DNA from: Tillandsia leiboldiana
Lineage: Eukaryota > Streptophyta > Magnoliopsida > Poales > Bromeliaceae
NCBI GenBank assembly: GCA_029204045.2
Contig: CM055063.1
Span: 43,185,562 to 43,249,561, forward strand
Direction: 5' to 3'
Length of the DNA: 64,000 nt
A program made the translations under genes and the position numbers. The notes beneath the pieces are model-generated. The model saw nothing but the letters and a program-made list of their open reading frames with translations. It had not been told where the DNA came from and made no database searches. Each line of letters starts with the position of its first letter. The first letter of the stretch is position 1. This document shows, piece by piece, positions 36,486-47,900 of the stretch.

Positions 36486-38089
36486 ATCTCCCCCTTTGGC
36501 AATTTCGTGACAAAACCCAAAAATACATAAAAGCTCAAAACACTCATCTTAAACCAAAAAATCGAAACTCAATGTCATCACCAAAACATTGATTTTCTTT
36601 GCGTGAAAGATCCAATAAATACAAAATTACATTTGAACCAAACAGTCCTAGAACATACTCTATGACTTAGGATTTGGAGTCTTAAAGTGATGTAATTCCT
36701 GCAAAACCAAAACTCCAAACAAAATCAAACGTTAGTCGTTAGAAATTAGAATCCTACATTTGATCCGTCTTCCATTTGGTTCTTTTGTTTTTTCTTTGTC
36801 TCCCCCTATCTTGAGCATCTCTAACATGTTCTCCATGTTCTTCCCCTTTGTGATACGATCATCATTTTCCGTTCTCCCCCTATCTCGATGATCTCATCTC
36901 TGTCTCCCCCTATTTCTCTTCTCCCCCTTTTTGTCACAAATTGTCAAACAGTGAACATACTAGACAAAAGGAAATCACTAACAGCATTAGTTCATAGAGA
37001 AAGAGAGATAAAAGCTCAGTTCCGGTATATAACAGAAATGCAGATTGCGTACCTGTACCAGAAAGCAAAAATCAAATAATTTCTTGAAACAAATCCAGAT
37101 TTTGGAATCTTTTCAAATACCGATTTGTATTCCATCAAGAAATCCATTTAAGTGCTTTGAACAACAATGAATTCACATAGATGCCATTCAATCCAATTAA
37201 TTTCACGAAATTAAAAAGATTTACTCCAAACTCATGAAAAATAAAGGTAAAACATTATAAACCGTTTTTCATGTTATATTCATCAAACACAAGTCATCAA
37301 AAATAATCTTGAGATCCAAACTCTATCAAGATGTAACGGATTTACAAAGATGACTTACGGAGATTTCCAAATGACATCAATTCTGAATTTTTACCCTTTC
37401 AAATTTGAGATAAGCACTAAAATACCTAAGGGTGGCTCTTTGAGCATCTTTCAACTATTCCACCTTATACCAACCAGGAGATTGTTCAAAATATAAGAGT
37501 TTTGCATATAAATCTCCAAATGCTTCAACTAAAGATTTTCTCATAAAATACTATCAAGCATCCATAACATGTGGTAGCTTCACACACAAACCGGACGACC
37601 GGGGTGGCAGCTCTTTCCAGTATGTGGTGGTAGTTTTCACACTCCTTTCGGATGTAACTCTTTCCACATCTTTCATAATTCAATTATATACCCTTGTAAG
37701 AAGGCAATCTCTTACGTGAAAGAATTAAATCCCAAATTTTAGTCAATCGGTTGTCTCATGTTTATCACAAAGAATTCACACAACCGAGATAGATTAAGCA
37801 TCTAAAGATCACACATGATTTCTAAAATTTGATGCTTATAATATCAAAAACTCCTATAATGAAGTATCTTCAAGATTATGATTATGGAGTAAAGTTGATA
37901 ATCCATATAAAATTAAATTGGAGTAATTGAAAGTGAAAGCCCTTTTTATTCAATGCACTTGTTCATTAAAAACCCTTTTGTTCAAAAACAAAGTATAAAA
38001 ACGAAGAGCATTGAAAAACATGTAATGCAAAGATTAAGAAAGATATGAAGGGAAAACCAATCAAAGCATTACATACAGTCATAAGCTAT
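36486..38089 (-). other. SIRE-G region between gag and 3' LTR: hairpin block and polypurine cluster, no pol
   Basis: Noncoding. The conserved post-pol block is at 37569-37672 (minus): stem-loops CCGG/CCGG (37591-37602) and GATGT/ACATC (37651-37670). On the minus strand five AGGGGGAGA-like tracts lie at about 36487, 36801, 36874, 36903 and 36920, the first next to the LTR. There is no env-like gene, palindrome promoter or pol sequence. Confidence 0.7.
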
Positions 38090-40048
38090 TTAGAACTTAA
38101 GACAAGGAAAGATATCACCTTTCCGAATCCAAAATCGCTGGATTTTGGGTTGTCTTGATTCGTTGTGGCCGGGGGTTGTCCGCTTTGACTGTTGATCCAC
38201 CTTAGGTCTTTGCCTCGCAGTGATCCACTTGTATGATTGATGATGTGGCTCGGACCTTTGGTGGGTTGAGTGAACTCCTTTGACTTGATGTGTCTTTTGA
38301 TTCCGTTGAGTTCGCTCCGTAGATGAAGTTGCCGAAGAATTTTTCTTTCTCTTTTTCGGGCAATCCTTCACCAAATGTCCTTCAAGTCCACATAGGTGAC
38401 AAGTTCTTCCTTTCAATTTAGTTGTGGAACTTGAAGCCTTCACAGTTTGGTTCTTTTTAAATCCCAAACCAACCTTGCTTGTTTGACCTAATCCGGACAT
38501 ACAATCTAGTTTCTTGGAACCGGTTGAAAGCCTTTGTATGTCGGATTTAAGTTGATGAACTTGCTTGGTCAATGCTTGATTGGTGACATGAATTTCCTCA
38601 AACTGCTTTTCAAGAAAATCAATCTTGTTAATATGGGAATTAACGACCGTTTCCGATTGATTTATCTTTTCTTGGAGGATTTTATTATTATCCAATAAAA
38701 GCTCTCGTTCCTCCTTGAGATCATGAAGTTTGATCTTTAAAGCATGATTCTCGTCTTGATTTTCAAGTCGTTGCTTTCTCAACTTCTTGATATGTTTGGC
38801 CATCTTCTTAGATTCCGCAAGAAGTTGTTGATATGCCTCAACGAGTTCTTCCTCGTCCGACTCCCCCTCACTTGATGACTCTCCGCCGGTTGTCGATGTT
38901 TCATACAAAATCAAAGGAGTAGAGTCAGTGACTAAAGATGATAAACAATTATTAGAAGAGGGAAAATGAGAGGCATGAGAAGCAACGATCTTTTCCTCTT
39001 TACTTGAGGTCGATTCATTAGAAGTAGAATCGTCCCAAGTTCTCGCTTGCAAAGCCTTCTTTTTATATGATTTCGGAGAAGGACAATCCGTTGAAAAATG
39101 GCCGTAGCCTTTGCATCGATAGCATTGGATTTCCCCTTCGAAATCATATTTTTCTTTTTCTTTAGAAGGTTTTGCAACGCCTTTGAGGTAAGAGGATTTA
39201 GAACCCGATGATCCTTTAGATGGTTTCGTGGATGAAGATCCATCGGTTCGATTCTTCCAAAATTTCTGACGAAATTTCTTTACGATCCGCGCCAATTGTT
39301 CTTCAAAATCGGCAAAAGAGATTTCATCGTCGGAACTTGATTCGCTATCTTCTTCCTTTGTTGATTTGAATGCAATACCTGTAAGCTTAGAAGAAGACTT
39401 GGAAGAAACTTGATTAGTAGGAAAAGTCATTTCATAAGTTTGCAAAGCACCTACTAATTCCTCTACTCTCATCTCATCCGGATGACTAACGGTTTCAATG
39501 GCGGTAACCTTTGCCCTAAACCGTTCCGGAAGATTCCGAAGTATCTTTCTTACAATTTTCGACTCCGGGATCTTTTCTCCTAAATTAGCACATGTATTTA
39601 TTACATCTTGAAGTCTAGTGTAATAATCTGTAAACAATTCATGCTCTTCCATATGTATAGAGTCAAATTGACTTGTAAGCATTTGGAGCTTTTGAATTTT
39701 TACAAGATTAGTACCCTCATGTGTAATTTTGAGAATATCCCAAATTTCCTTCGCGGTTTCACACGCGGAAATTCTTGTGAACTCAGTCGAGGAAAGAGAA
39801 TTAAATAAAGCGTTCATACCTTTCCCATTGTAAGAAGATCTTTCAAATTCCTCTTTGGACCATCTAGAGCGAGGTTTTGGGGTAGTAGAATTTCCTACTT
39901 CCTCAACAGGATGCACCCAACCGCATTCCACGGATTGCCATACCCGCTCATCAATTGCGATGAGAAAAGCTCTCATCCGCACTTTCCAATAAGCATAATT
40001 AGTCCCATCAAAAAGAGGAGGTCTATAAATATTACCACTTTCACCCAT
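38090..40048 (-). CDS. gag: Gag polyprotein of SIRE-G (652 aa), intact
   Basis: The frame extends further upstream, but those residues translate the LTR end and primer site, so I chose the ATG at 40048 (MGESGNIYRPPLFDG). The N-terminal gag domain parallels SIRE-B (DGTNYAYWKVRMRAFLIAID). CCHC knuckles: CYRCKGYGHFSTDC at about 309-322 and CHLCGLEGHLVKDC at about 550-563, separated by an acidic Ser/Glu-rich stretch and a long coiled coil. It ends KGDIFPCLKF-stop, the same place where the SIRE-B Gag ends. It is intact while all enzymes are missing, which suggests that the element supplies its own Gag and borrows pol from an autonomous relative. Confidence 0.9.
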   Translation of the reverse strand: MGESGNIYRPPLFDGTNYAYWKVRMRAFLIAIDERVWQSVECGWVHPVEEVGNSTTPKPRSRWSKEEFERSSYNGKGMNALFNSLSSTEFTRISACETAKEIWDILKITHEGTNLVKIQKLQMLTSQFDSIHMEEHELFTDYYTRLQDVINTCANLGEKIPESKIVRKILRNLPERFRAKVTAIETVSHPDEMRVEELVGALQTYEMTFPTNQVSSKSSSKLTGIAFKSTKEEDSESSSDDEISFADFEEQLARIVKKFRQKFWKNRTDGSSSTKPSKGSSGSKSSYLKGVAKPSKEKEKYDFEGEIQCYRCKGYGHFSTDCPSPKSYKKKALQARTWDDSTSNESTSSKEEKIVASHASHFPSSNNCLSSLVTDSTPLILYETSTTGGESSSEGESDEEELVEAYQQLLAESKKMAKHIKKLRKQRLENQDENHALKIKLHDLKEERELLLDNNKILQEKINQSETVVNSHINKIDFLEKQFEEIHVTNQALTKQVHQLKSDIQRLSTGSKKLDCMSGLGQTSKVGLGFKKNQTVKASSSTTKLKGRTCHLCGLEGHLVKDCPKKRKKNSSATSSTERTQRNQKTHQVKGVHSTHQRSEPHHQSYKWITARQRPKVDQQSKRTTPGHNESRQPKIQRFWIRKGDIFPCLKF

Positions 40049-40070
40049 GATGATAGATAAACCTAAAACC

Positions 40071-40083
40071 CGCTCTGATACCA
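40071..40083 (-). promoter_or_regulatory. primer binding site of SIRE-G
   Basis: On the minus strand TGGTATCAGAGCGG follows the 5' LTR end within a few bases; complementary to initiator Met tRNA. Confidence 0.88.
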
Positions 40084-40085
40084 AT

Positions 40086-41460
40086 TGTAGAGTTATTATA
40101 GGATCCACAAGGATCTAAATAGGTACTATCAAACAACTAGAGGGGGGGTGAATAGGTGTAATACTTAAAAACTCAATCTCAGTGCAAAATAAAAAACAAT
40201 GCGGAAAATAAAAATAGCACACCGAGATATACGTGGAAACTCCAATCCAGGAGAAAAACCACGGGACCAACACGCAATAACAATCCACTAAGAATAGAAG
40301 AATAACAAGGTGATTACCGACTCCACGGACTCAAACCCCTCCTTCAGCTTCTTCGGACCTTGCGCTGACCGGTTGGATATCCGCGCAATAACAATCCCTA
40401 AGAAAAGAAGAATAACAAGGTGATTACCGTCTCCACGGATTTAACCCCTCCTTCAATTTCTTGGACCTCGCGCTCCACCGTTTTGCTCGTCCACTGCTCA
40501 CGTTCGAATCCACGAACGCACGCTTCGAATCCACGAAACGCCTTTAGCACACCGAATCCACGATGCCACGTCGAATCCACGACGCAAACTCAGTCGATAA
40601 GAATATTGACTTCGATGGTGATCCTTTGCTTAGATTATCAATGAAGATCCATGGGAAAAATCTCTAAGCAAAGATTAGATCAATTCGACAAAAGATAGAT
40701 CTTGGAAGAACCGTCGAATTGACCTAAAAGAGGCTATTAAGAAGAACAATGAAAACCTAGCCTCTAGGGTTGCTCTCAAATGTTTTATAAAAAGATCGGC
40801 CGTAGCACCCACGTTCTTGAGAAACCCTAAGTGTCTATTTATAGTTTAGAAACCTTTGGAAAGAGATAAGAATCAAAAACTTACCTTATCTGGAAATTTT
40901 CAGGACGGCGATCCGGATCGGATTTACTGCGATCCGGATCGTCGTAACGAGATTGACGATTCCAGAAAACCAAGGGTTCGGGATCCGGATCGCATTGCCC
41001 GATCCGGATCGTTCATACAAATCAGAAAACTTAACATTCGGGATCCGGATCGGAAATTGCATGGATCCGGATCGAAGTCTTGTATGAAGCAACAACCTTC
41101 GGGATCCGGATCGTTGGCCCTGATCCGGATCCTGAACATGTCCGAACACCAGTTTTTGATTATTATGAAATTAAAAATTCTTCCAAGTGTTTCTATACTA
41201 TAAGAAAGTATTCGGATCACCAAAATTATTTAGTTAACCATACCTGATCCTTTTGAATACTTTCTTCTTGAGATTGATGTAACTGATCCACAATTCTTCA
41301 ACTTCAATCTTCAAGATTCAAGACACTGAGTGTCAACTTGAGCTCTTGTTGAATCTTCTCTAAGTCTTTGATTGCTGATTGACAATTTGATCCCTTTAAG
41401 ACTCCGACTCAACTCACTGACATGACTCACGAAATATGCCAACACCAAAATGCCGTAACA
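40086..41460 (-). repeat. 5' LTR of SIRE-G (1375 bp)
   Basis: Duplicate of 35117-36485 with one substitution and an extra 6 bp near 41211. TATA box at about 40836-40843 and palindrome array at about 40910-41131 (minus strand). Confidence 0.92.
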
Positions 41461-41465
41461 ACTTA

Positions 41466-41795
41466 CGGAGCTTCCAGAATTTTCTCGAAATTTTTCGACA
41501 CTGTTGGCGAAGCCCGTTCTCACTATCCGGGCATCCGATCAACGCGAAACTTTTACTGTGGCCTTAAAACATATTTACAGAGCTCCAGTAATTTTCTCGG
41601 AATTTTCCGACACTGTGAATTTTTGCTAAAAATCTGGGCCCTCTTTCTCAAATAAAATTCTAAATCTCTCCTTTTTAATTCGATTTCGGCCCAATTCGCT
41701 TCCACATCATCCTTACTTCTCTAACTTTCATAAAAATAGTATTTCATACCATTTTTATTTAGATTTATTTATATACCAAGATCCGGTACATTACA
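41466..41795 (-). repeat. 3' LTR of LARD-F, U3-side end
   Basis: Continues the LTR after SIRE-G. On the minus strand the LTR starts TGTAATGTACCGG at 41795, directly after the purine tract. It contains two related stretches (about 41505-41575) with AACGCGAAACTTTTACTGTGG that match sequence before the SIRE-G insertion (35060-35110), indicating a small internal duplication in the LTR. Confidence 0.75.
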
Positions 41796-43956
41796 TTCTA
41801 CCCCCCTTAAATTGAGTTTCGTCCTCGAAACTTGAATCGCATCTCGACTCCTACTTGATCGAGAGGGAGGAAACTTGCCCTCACCACTGGGCTCACTGAA
41901 CCTCGTGACCGGCATCACATTGCCTGCTCGCCCAAAATTACACGAGCAACCCATTCATGGATCCCTATCTCTTTTCAGGGACAAACTCAGACCTGGTGTC
42001 TGGCCACTTCCCCTAAGTAGGAGAAAGACACATTTGAGCACTTGCTCTCTCAATTGCCACGAATGACCAAGTCTTTTCTTGCGAAATCTTCACTTTAATT
42101 CCGTCATCACTTTTTCTTTCACAACGAGGTTGCATCTGCAACTAATTACATCTACCGCATTTTCCGGTCACTCCGCTGCCTAATGTGGAGGGCAAGGCCA
42201 ATCCACAAGTCCTCAGCTATCACACACGCTACTAGGGCTCTACGTCCGCGGGTTATCAGCCAACCCGTTATCTCGGACTACTAATAGGTTCACAGACCAC
42301 GGTCCAATAGGGGCCTATAGCCCAAAACCAGTCCATCGCTGTATAATGGCTCTCACTAGCACACAGACCCAATCGTCATACGGGTAGATCCACGCTTAGG
42401 ATTACTACCCCAATACTCCCACTAGGAGCTACAGTACCTCGATCATCACTAGCTCTACGGCCTGGTCATATCACACTCTTAGTGTACTAATAGCCTCAAT
42501 TCTCACACGTGGCATCCCACGTTCCCGGGTCATCGCTCGGACTACCGTCCCGACCAAATCTTTATCATGCCCCGCCATCAGGTCTCGGGCCGCTGTCTCT
42601 CACAGCCGACTGCGCCTGCCCACTGGGCTACAGGCCCACAGTCCACAAACATGGTCCAAGCACGGATCATCCCCAAGTGAACCCGCTAATCGTCGCCACG
42701 CGACCACTATGCTCACTGAGCAAAACCAACTAACAAGTCGTCAATCCACGACCCTAAACTCTCTATCAACTCTGGCCACACTGGGCAAAGGCTAATACGC
42801 CACCTAACCAGCTCTCTCTGGCTAAACGATACCTGTGCTCCATGAGCACCCAAACAGTTGGGCATCCTACGCCCCCACGCTAACTCGCGAAAATCTAGTG
42901 TTAAGCGATTCGCTTACGCACCCTTACGGCTCTTGTGCAACTCTCCCAACTGGGTTGAGGCACCACAATGATTGTTCACCAACTCTGGTGATTAACACGT
43001 GAACCCCACGGTGGCAATCCTTGCCATTATGCCGATCCATCAGACCGGCGCCATAAAACTCTCGCTCTTTCGAGAGGTCCACGCATCCTGAAGCCTACTC
43101 TAGGCCCGCAAACCTTTATTGCCCTAACCTTTAGGACATATTTACTTGGTTCTCGCAACATAGCGATCACTAGCGTTCTATAAGTCGGTCTCTCACTGGA
43201 CCTTTCTAACCACACTTTGCCAGCAAACTAGCTGACACAAGCTTATAACACCCCTTGCTGAAGGTGCGGGGTGCGCCGACAAAAGCTCGGTGGCCACTGC
43301 CACCCTCTCTACTATCGCCCCAACATGCGGCGACGACGTATACTCACGTGTCATTTATACAGCCTCAGCTTGCTGCGCTATCAGCCACTGGAGCCTATTG
43401 ATCTGCTCCTACTGTCACCTTGACGCCACCCTTAGGCGTCGGAATCTGTCTTCCTGTCGGCGGGGAGTTCCCGCTTAACGGCAAGAAGCTTGATCTGCTG
43501 CTGGATCACACCAACAAGTGGTCGGCCACCTACTATCGTAGCTCGTGTACCTTGTTTGACCCAAAGCCCTCTCGTGACTCGAGTCAAAACAAGCGCGTCT
43601 CCCTGCGTGGTGTCATCGCTAATATGCACACCACAACGAAACAATTAGCCCAAATTCAGCCATTTGAGCAATGCGCAATCTATACACCGACAAAAAGGCT
43701 CGTCAACCCAATCATGCGAAAGTATAGGAGGGTACTCCTTTTCATCTCCAACATTACGTTGTCGGCCGCCAACGTAATATCCGAAGAATGAAAGCTCGTC
43801 ACCCTCGATCAGTCCCAACATCCTTTTTGGGAACAACAATAGCCAATCGAATACTTTCGCCCAATAATCGACACACTCTCTCGTGCTAATCCCTAGGGTT
43901 TCCCTAAGGTTGCTAACCACCTAGGGCTATTCCTAGGCTCTGATACCACTCTAATC
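41796..43956 (-). other. noncoding interior of LARD-F (2161 bp) with polypurine tract, palindrome, leader hairpin and primer site
   Basis: No Gypsy protein motif or credible frame. From the 5' side (right): primer site TGGTATCAGAGCC at 43936-43948 (minus), a leader hairpin at 43753-43778, about 1.9 kb of unrecognised sequence, the palindrome GTTTCGAGGACGAAAC (41816-41831) and the polypurine tract AAGGGGGGTAGAA (about 41796-41808). These are the signals expected for a passively mobilised element. Confidence 0.75.
43753..43778 (-). ncRNA. leader stem-loop with CGGCCG loop, candidate dimerisation signal (LARD-F)
   Basis: Minus strand: stem ATTACGTTG, loop GCGGCCGA, stem CAACGTAAT (9 bp, 8-nt loop). 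An outer stem of six pairs, ATGAAA/TTTCAT, flanks it. It begins 170 nt after the primer-site start, equivalent to 172 in TEK-C and 173 in TEK-J. Relative to those, one stem pair changes from T-A to C-G and the loop hexamer from CTGCAG to CGGCCG, both staying self-complementary. Confidence 0.6.
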
Positions 43957-44219
43957 TGTCACGCCCCGAGTCCGCCAATTTATACGGTTCGGGCACGCCA
44001 ATAGACCCCCCAATCGGGTAAGACCTTTTTCTACCCGAAAGGAACGGTAACATCCATAATAACACAACAAGTGTATGCGGAAGCTCAATATCAGAGTACT
44101 AAAAATCACTACAAATTTAAAACTTTCATTCAGTAACAAACAGTTAACGCAGAAATGAAAGCATACAAGAGTGAACCATGCATTAATTTATTACACTTTA
44201 CATCTCTGAACTTGCAATT
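43957..44219 (-). repeat. 5' LTR of LARD-F, first part
   Basis: Starts TGTCACGCCCCGAGTCC next to the primer site and aligns with 30667 onward. It ends in the TRIM-H target copy CAATT (44215-44219). Other parts of this LTR are at 44801-44963, 48677-48703 and 57641-59920. Confidence 0.88.
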
Positions 44220-44795
44220 TGTGACGCCCCACTTCCCAGGGGGTCACCCATCCTAGAACTACTCTAGCTCTAGCACGCTTAACTCTCATAACCTCTTGGA
44301 TCTTGCTACCATCCAAAATGCTATAGCCGGGTTAGGAGATTTAGTCCTATTATATTATTTATATATAGGACTAATCCAAATTTCGGGGGTGTCACATTCT
44401 TCCCCCCTTTAAGCCCTGACGTCCACATCAGGCTCAAGCACACTCACAAGCACCAGGCGATGTGAGACTCGTCTCGCTAGCCTTAGCCGACCTTGTGGGG
44501 AGCTGCACTCCACCCACAACGGTCATTAGCCAGGGAGCCTCGCTCTACCCGCTATATAACCCTGGCTCAGCCGAGACTCATCTCACATTTCCGGCTGGTG
44601 AATGTCTCTGATACCAACTGTGACGCCCCACTTCCCAGGGGGTCACCCATCCTAGAACTACTCTACCTCTAGCACGCTTAACTCTCATAACCTCTTGGAT
44701 CTTGCTACCATCCAAAATGCTATAGTCGGGTTAGGAGATTTAGTCATATTATATTATTTATATATAGGACTAATCCAAATTTTGGAGGTGTCACA
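44220..44795 (-). mobile_element. TRIM-H: 576-bp terminal-repeat retrotransposon in miniature, TSD CAATT
   Basis: Two 177-bp LTRs (44220-44396 and 44619-44795) surround 222 bp of noncoding interior. CAATT flanks it on both sides (44215-44219, 44796-44800). On the minus strand LTRs start TGTGACACC and end GGGGCGTCACA; the primer site TGGTATCAGAG is at 44606-44616 and a purine tract AAAGGGGGG precedes the 3' LTR. About five differences between LTRs by eye. Its end (GGGGCGTCACA) resembles the GGGGCGTGACA end of the Gypsy LTRs here, so a Tekay-like element may mobilise it. Confidence 0.92.
44397..44618 (-). ncRNA. structured interior of TRIM-H
   Basis: A long-range stem ATGTGAGA (44460-44467) / TCTCACAT (44581-44588) closes a region holding GAGAC/GTCTC, TTGTGGG/CCCACAA (44493-44519) and GCCAGGG/CCCTGGC (44529-44566) hairpins. 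In so short an element this density of pairing suggests a packaging or replication structure (inference). Confidence 0.45.
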
Positions 44796-44963
44796 CAATT
44801 AAAATTATTACAATTCCTTTACAAAAATTCCTCACCATACAAAGTTCACTCAAGAAATATATAAATGGGATACCTCTGCTAGACCCTCTAGGTCACTATG
44901 CTGCTGGGCCCTTGCCCCTGTCGTATGCCTCGCCGTCTGCATCTGAACCGTCGCGACCGCTGC

Positions 44964-47900
44964 TGTGAGGACCCGGACCCCCGCGTTGGGTTTGCTGGTT
45001 GTTTGGCAACTTTTGGGTGGCTTCTGTGGTGTCTCGGTGGTGTTTGTGCGCAATTTGGACACAAGTGATGAATTTCGGGCTTAAAAAGGGATCACGTGGG
45101 AATTGGAGGACCCGTCGAGTGTTTTGAAGTGGTTTCGCGCGACACAGATGTCAAAATTGGACCCAGGGCGAAGTTTGGATAAAAGATCACCTCTCCGGAT
45201 GCCTTCAGTAATTTTTAGAGTTGGAATTTGGCCAATCGGACTTCAGATTTGGATTCAGCGCGCGAAATCATTGAGAATGGACTATTTACTTGTTTTTTTC
45301 GGAGCCCGGATGACGCGCGCGTTTTTCGAGGTGCGTGCGCGAATCTCGAGACGACGCGCGGATCCCGAGGTGCAGCGCGGGGCGTACTGCGCGAGGGGCG
45401 CAGCTGGCGAATTGGGAAAACGCGCCAGCCTGCGCGGGGCAGCGCGGGGGCCGCCACGTGGCAGGTCCCCATTTGCGCCCGCGCGGGCGCGGGGGGGCGC
45501 ACGTCCGTGTGGCGTGCGGGGTGTCCCGCGCCTGTGTGGCGCGGTGTAACGCACGCCCGTGTGGCGCGCGGGCTGCGGCGCCCGCGTGGCGCGCAGGGAT
45601 GCGCGCCACGTGGCGCAGGGGGCGCGCGCCTGGGCCGGGTGCGCGCGCCTGGGCCGGGTGCGCGCGCCCCTGTGTGGTGGACCGCCAGGTGGCGGGCTCC
45701 CATTGGGGGGCCCGTGGACCGGGTCTACACCTCTCCCCTCCTCCTTCTTCTTTCTTCTTTTCTTTCTTCTCCACCCGAGCACCTTTTCTCCTCTCTTCTT
45801 CTTCCTTTTCTTCTCCAACCGAGCGCGAGAGAGAGTGAGGGAGAGGATTTCGTGGGGTGCGACAGTGCGCCGTGGACCTCGCGGAGCGCGCGAGGTGTTC
45901 CAAGAGGCCGGTTGGGCGGCGCGACGCTATCGAGGTAGGTCTCGCATGTTGATTTTGCGGTGTTTTTGGCACAGGTTTGAGGCGTCCTTTTGTACTTTGG
46001 ATTTGACCCCTTGCTCTTATGCGTGTCAGGGACCGTGTTTTATTACACCATTTTCCGTGCGGACTCCGGCAGCATGCTCCGTTTTGCGTGCGGACTTCGT
46101 TTTGCGTGCGGACTTCGTTTTGCGTGCGGACTTCGTTTTGCGTGCAAATTCCGGCATCGTGCGCTGTCTTGCGTGCGGATTCTGGCTGCGTGCTCCGTTT
46201 TGCGTGCGGATTCGGGCACCTTGCTTCGTTTTGCGTGCAGACTCCGGCGGCATGCTCCGTTTTGCGTGCGGACTCCGGCACCGTGCTCCGTTTTGCGTGC
46301 GGACTCCGACGGCGTGCTCCGTTTTGCGTGCGGACTCCGGCAGCGGGCATCGTTTTGCGTGCGGGCCACGTGGAGGCAAGGTAATCGCGCGGAGCCCAAT
46401 TGCAAGTGTCTACGAGCAATTGGTGGCAAACCGAGGTGTGTTGGTTTTTCTCTCCAAGTCTGCGGACTTCTTTCTAATTCTATTATGATAGGATTTTGCA
46501 TGCTAGTTTAAGTGTTTAATTGGAACTTTGACTAGCACCCCCGCCATATGTTGCATGTGATTAACCAGACCAATAGGGAACCTTAATCTGGGCTAGGTTC
46601 TTTTATGCTTTAGACATCCCACACATTGCATTTCTTCTGGACATAGAGTTCCTCGCCCGGGTAGTGGGCCGAGTGGTCAGGGTATTGTGGGACGGGTGTT
46701 GCACTCGGGCCTGGGGTCTGAGTGGGGTCTGGTGGCTGTGTTAGGCCAGTGTTAGTGTTTTGGGAACCGTTTTGGGTAAACGGTGGTCCCGAGTCTTTGG
46801 TCATTTCTCCGTTTTACTCGTCACCACCATGTTGTGATCGTGGTGCACGTGTGTTATCAGGACCTTGAACCCAGAACGTTTTTGGACACTCATGATTTTA
46901 GTAAACCAGTATTTTCCTTCCGAATTTCTAGGGGTCGTCGGAGCCTGTTCTTGTTTGATTGGGCGTCGGCATCAACCCTTGGGAGTTCGGAAAATAAACA
47001 TGTTTTTAACTGATTTTTCAAGAACTAAAATCTATAAAAGTTGGTTTTCTCAATTCAAGACGGTTTTAAAAAAGGGGCAATTTTATCCTCACCCCAAGGG
47101 GGTTGAGTGGAAATGATATTTTATAATAAAGGTCATCTTTTCTCCTAAATTTCCTCGCCCGGCCGGGGTGAGTGATCTGGGTTCTAAGGGTTGATTTCAT
47201 TCTTGGGTCGAAAACAACGGGAGGCTACGCCTATAGTCTGTTCTTGTTTGATTGGGGTCGTAGGTATTAGTTTCCCGAGGTTTTCGGACCCTTCGCGGTT
47301 CTGGCTGTTGAGCATCTCCAGTCCGTGAGTTTGGTGTGTTGAGTTGGTTTCCCACTTTAACCGAGAGGGGCCGAATCCCTGAACGATAAAGGATCGAGAA
47401 CTTCGATAGGCTGAGCCTAGAGTCTGTTCTTGTTTGATTGGGGTTCTAGGCACCGGCCTAACGGGATTCTCGGACCTTTGCTGCGTCAGTCGGTTCTTCT
47501 CGCCTATAAGTGGGGTGTCTTTTTGGGAGCCATTTGGAGTGACGGCGGTCCTAGCTGTGTAGTACTTTCTTTTAGTGAGTTAGTGTTGTGAGATTGAGTC
47601 GTGGAGGGTTCTACGACTGAGTGATGGTTTTTGGGTATTCGAGTTACCGATCTGTTAGATCGTGGATTATGGCCTGCATATGCCGCTTACTGAGACAGAT
47701 GAGATACTTGAGCTCGTTGGGGTCGCTCCCCTCGAGTTACGCCCCGGGTGCGTGTGATGATGAGATGATGATGCGCCTAGTTCATATACTAGTGGTCGCT
47801 TGATACCCCTGGCCGAGTTACCATGGGGTCACTTTGCGTGAGATTGAGATAGTCCGATGGGACGCCCTGGTTGATACACTAGGGGGCGCAGGCTTGACTG

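Larger units (their letters stand above)
35117..41460 (-). mobile_element. SIRE-G: gag-only nonautonomous Sirevirus (6344 bp), TSD ACTTA
   Basis: Complete element between target copies ACTTA (35112-35116 and 41461-41465), inserted in the LARD-F 3' LTR. LTRs: 35117-36485 and 40086-41460. By eye the LTRs differ by one substitution (35392/40361) and one 6-bp indel near 41211, so insertion is recent. The interior encodes Gag only; protease, integrase, reverse transcriptase, RNase H and the env-like gene are all missing, while the primer site, post-pol hairpin block and polypurine tracts remain. Confidence 0.92.

Noticed and set aside
41796..43956. Frames of 60-123 aa in the LARD-F interior
   Set aside because: None matches a Gypsy protein by eye or spans more than a fraction of the region; frames overlap on both strands. 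Treated as noncoding.
45215..46488. Long frames on both strands in SOLO-I (up to 377 aa)
   Set aside because: They lie in GC-rich LTR sequence and in the GTTTTGCGTGC array, where stops are rare by composition. They contain no recognisable domain and overlap one another on opposite strands.
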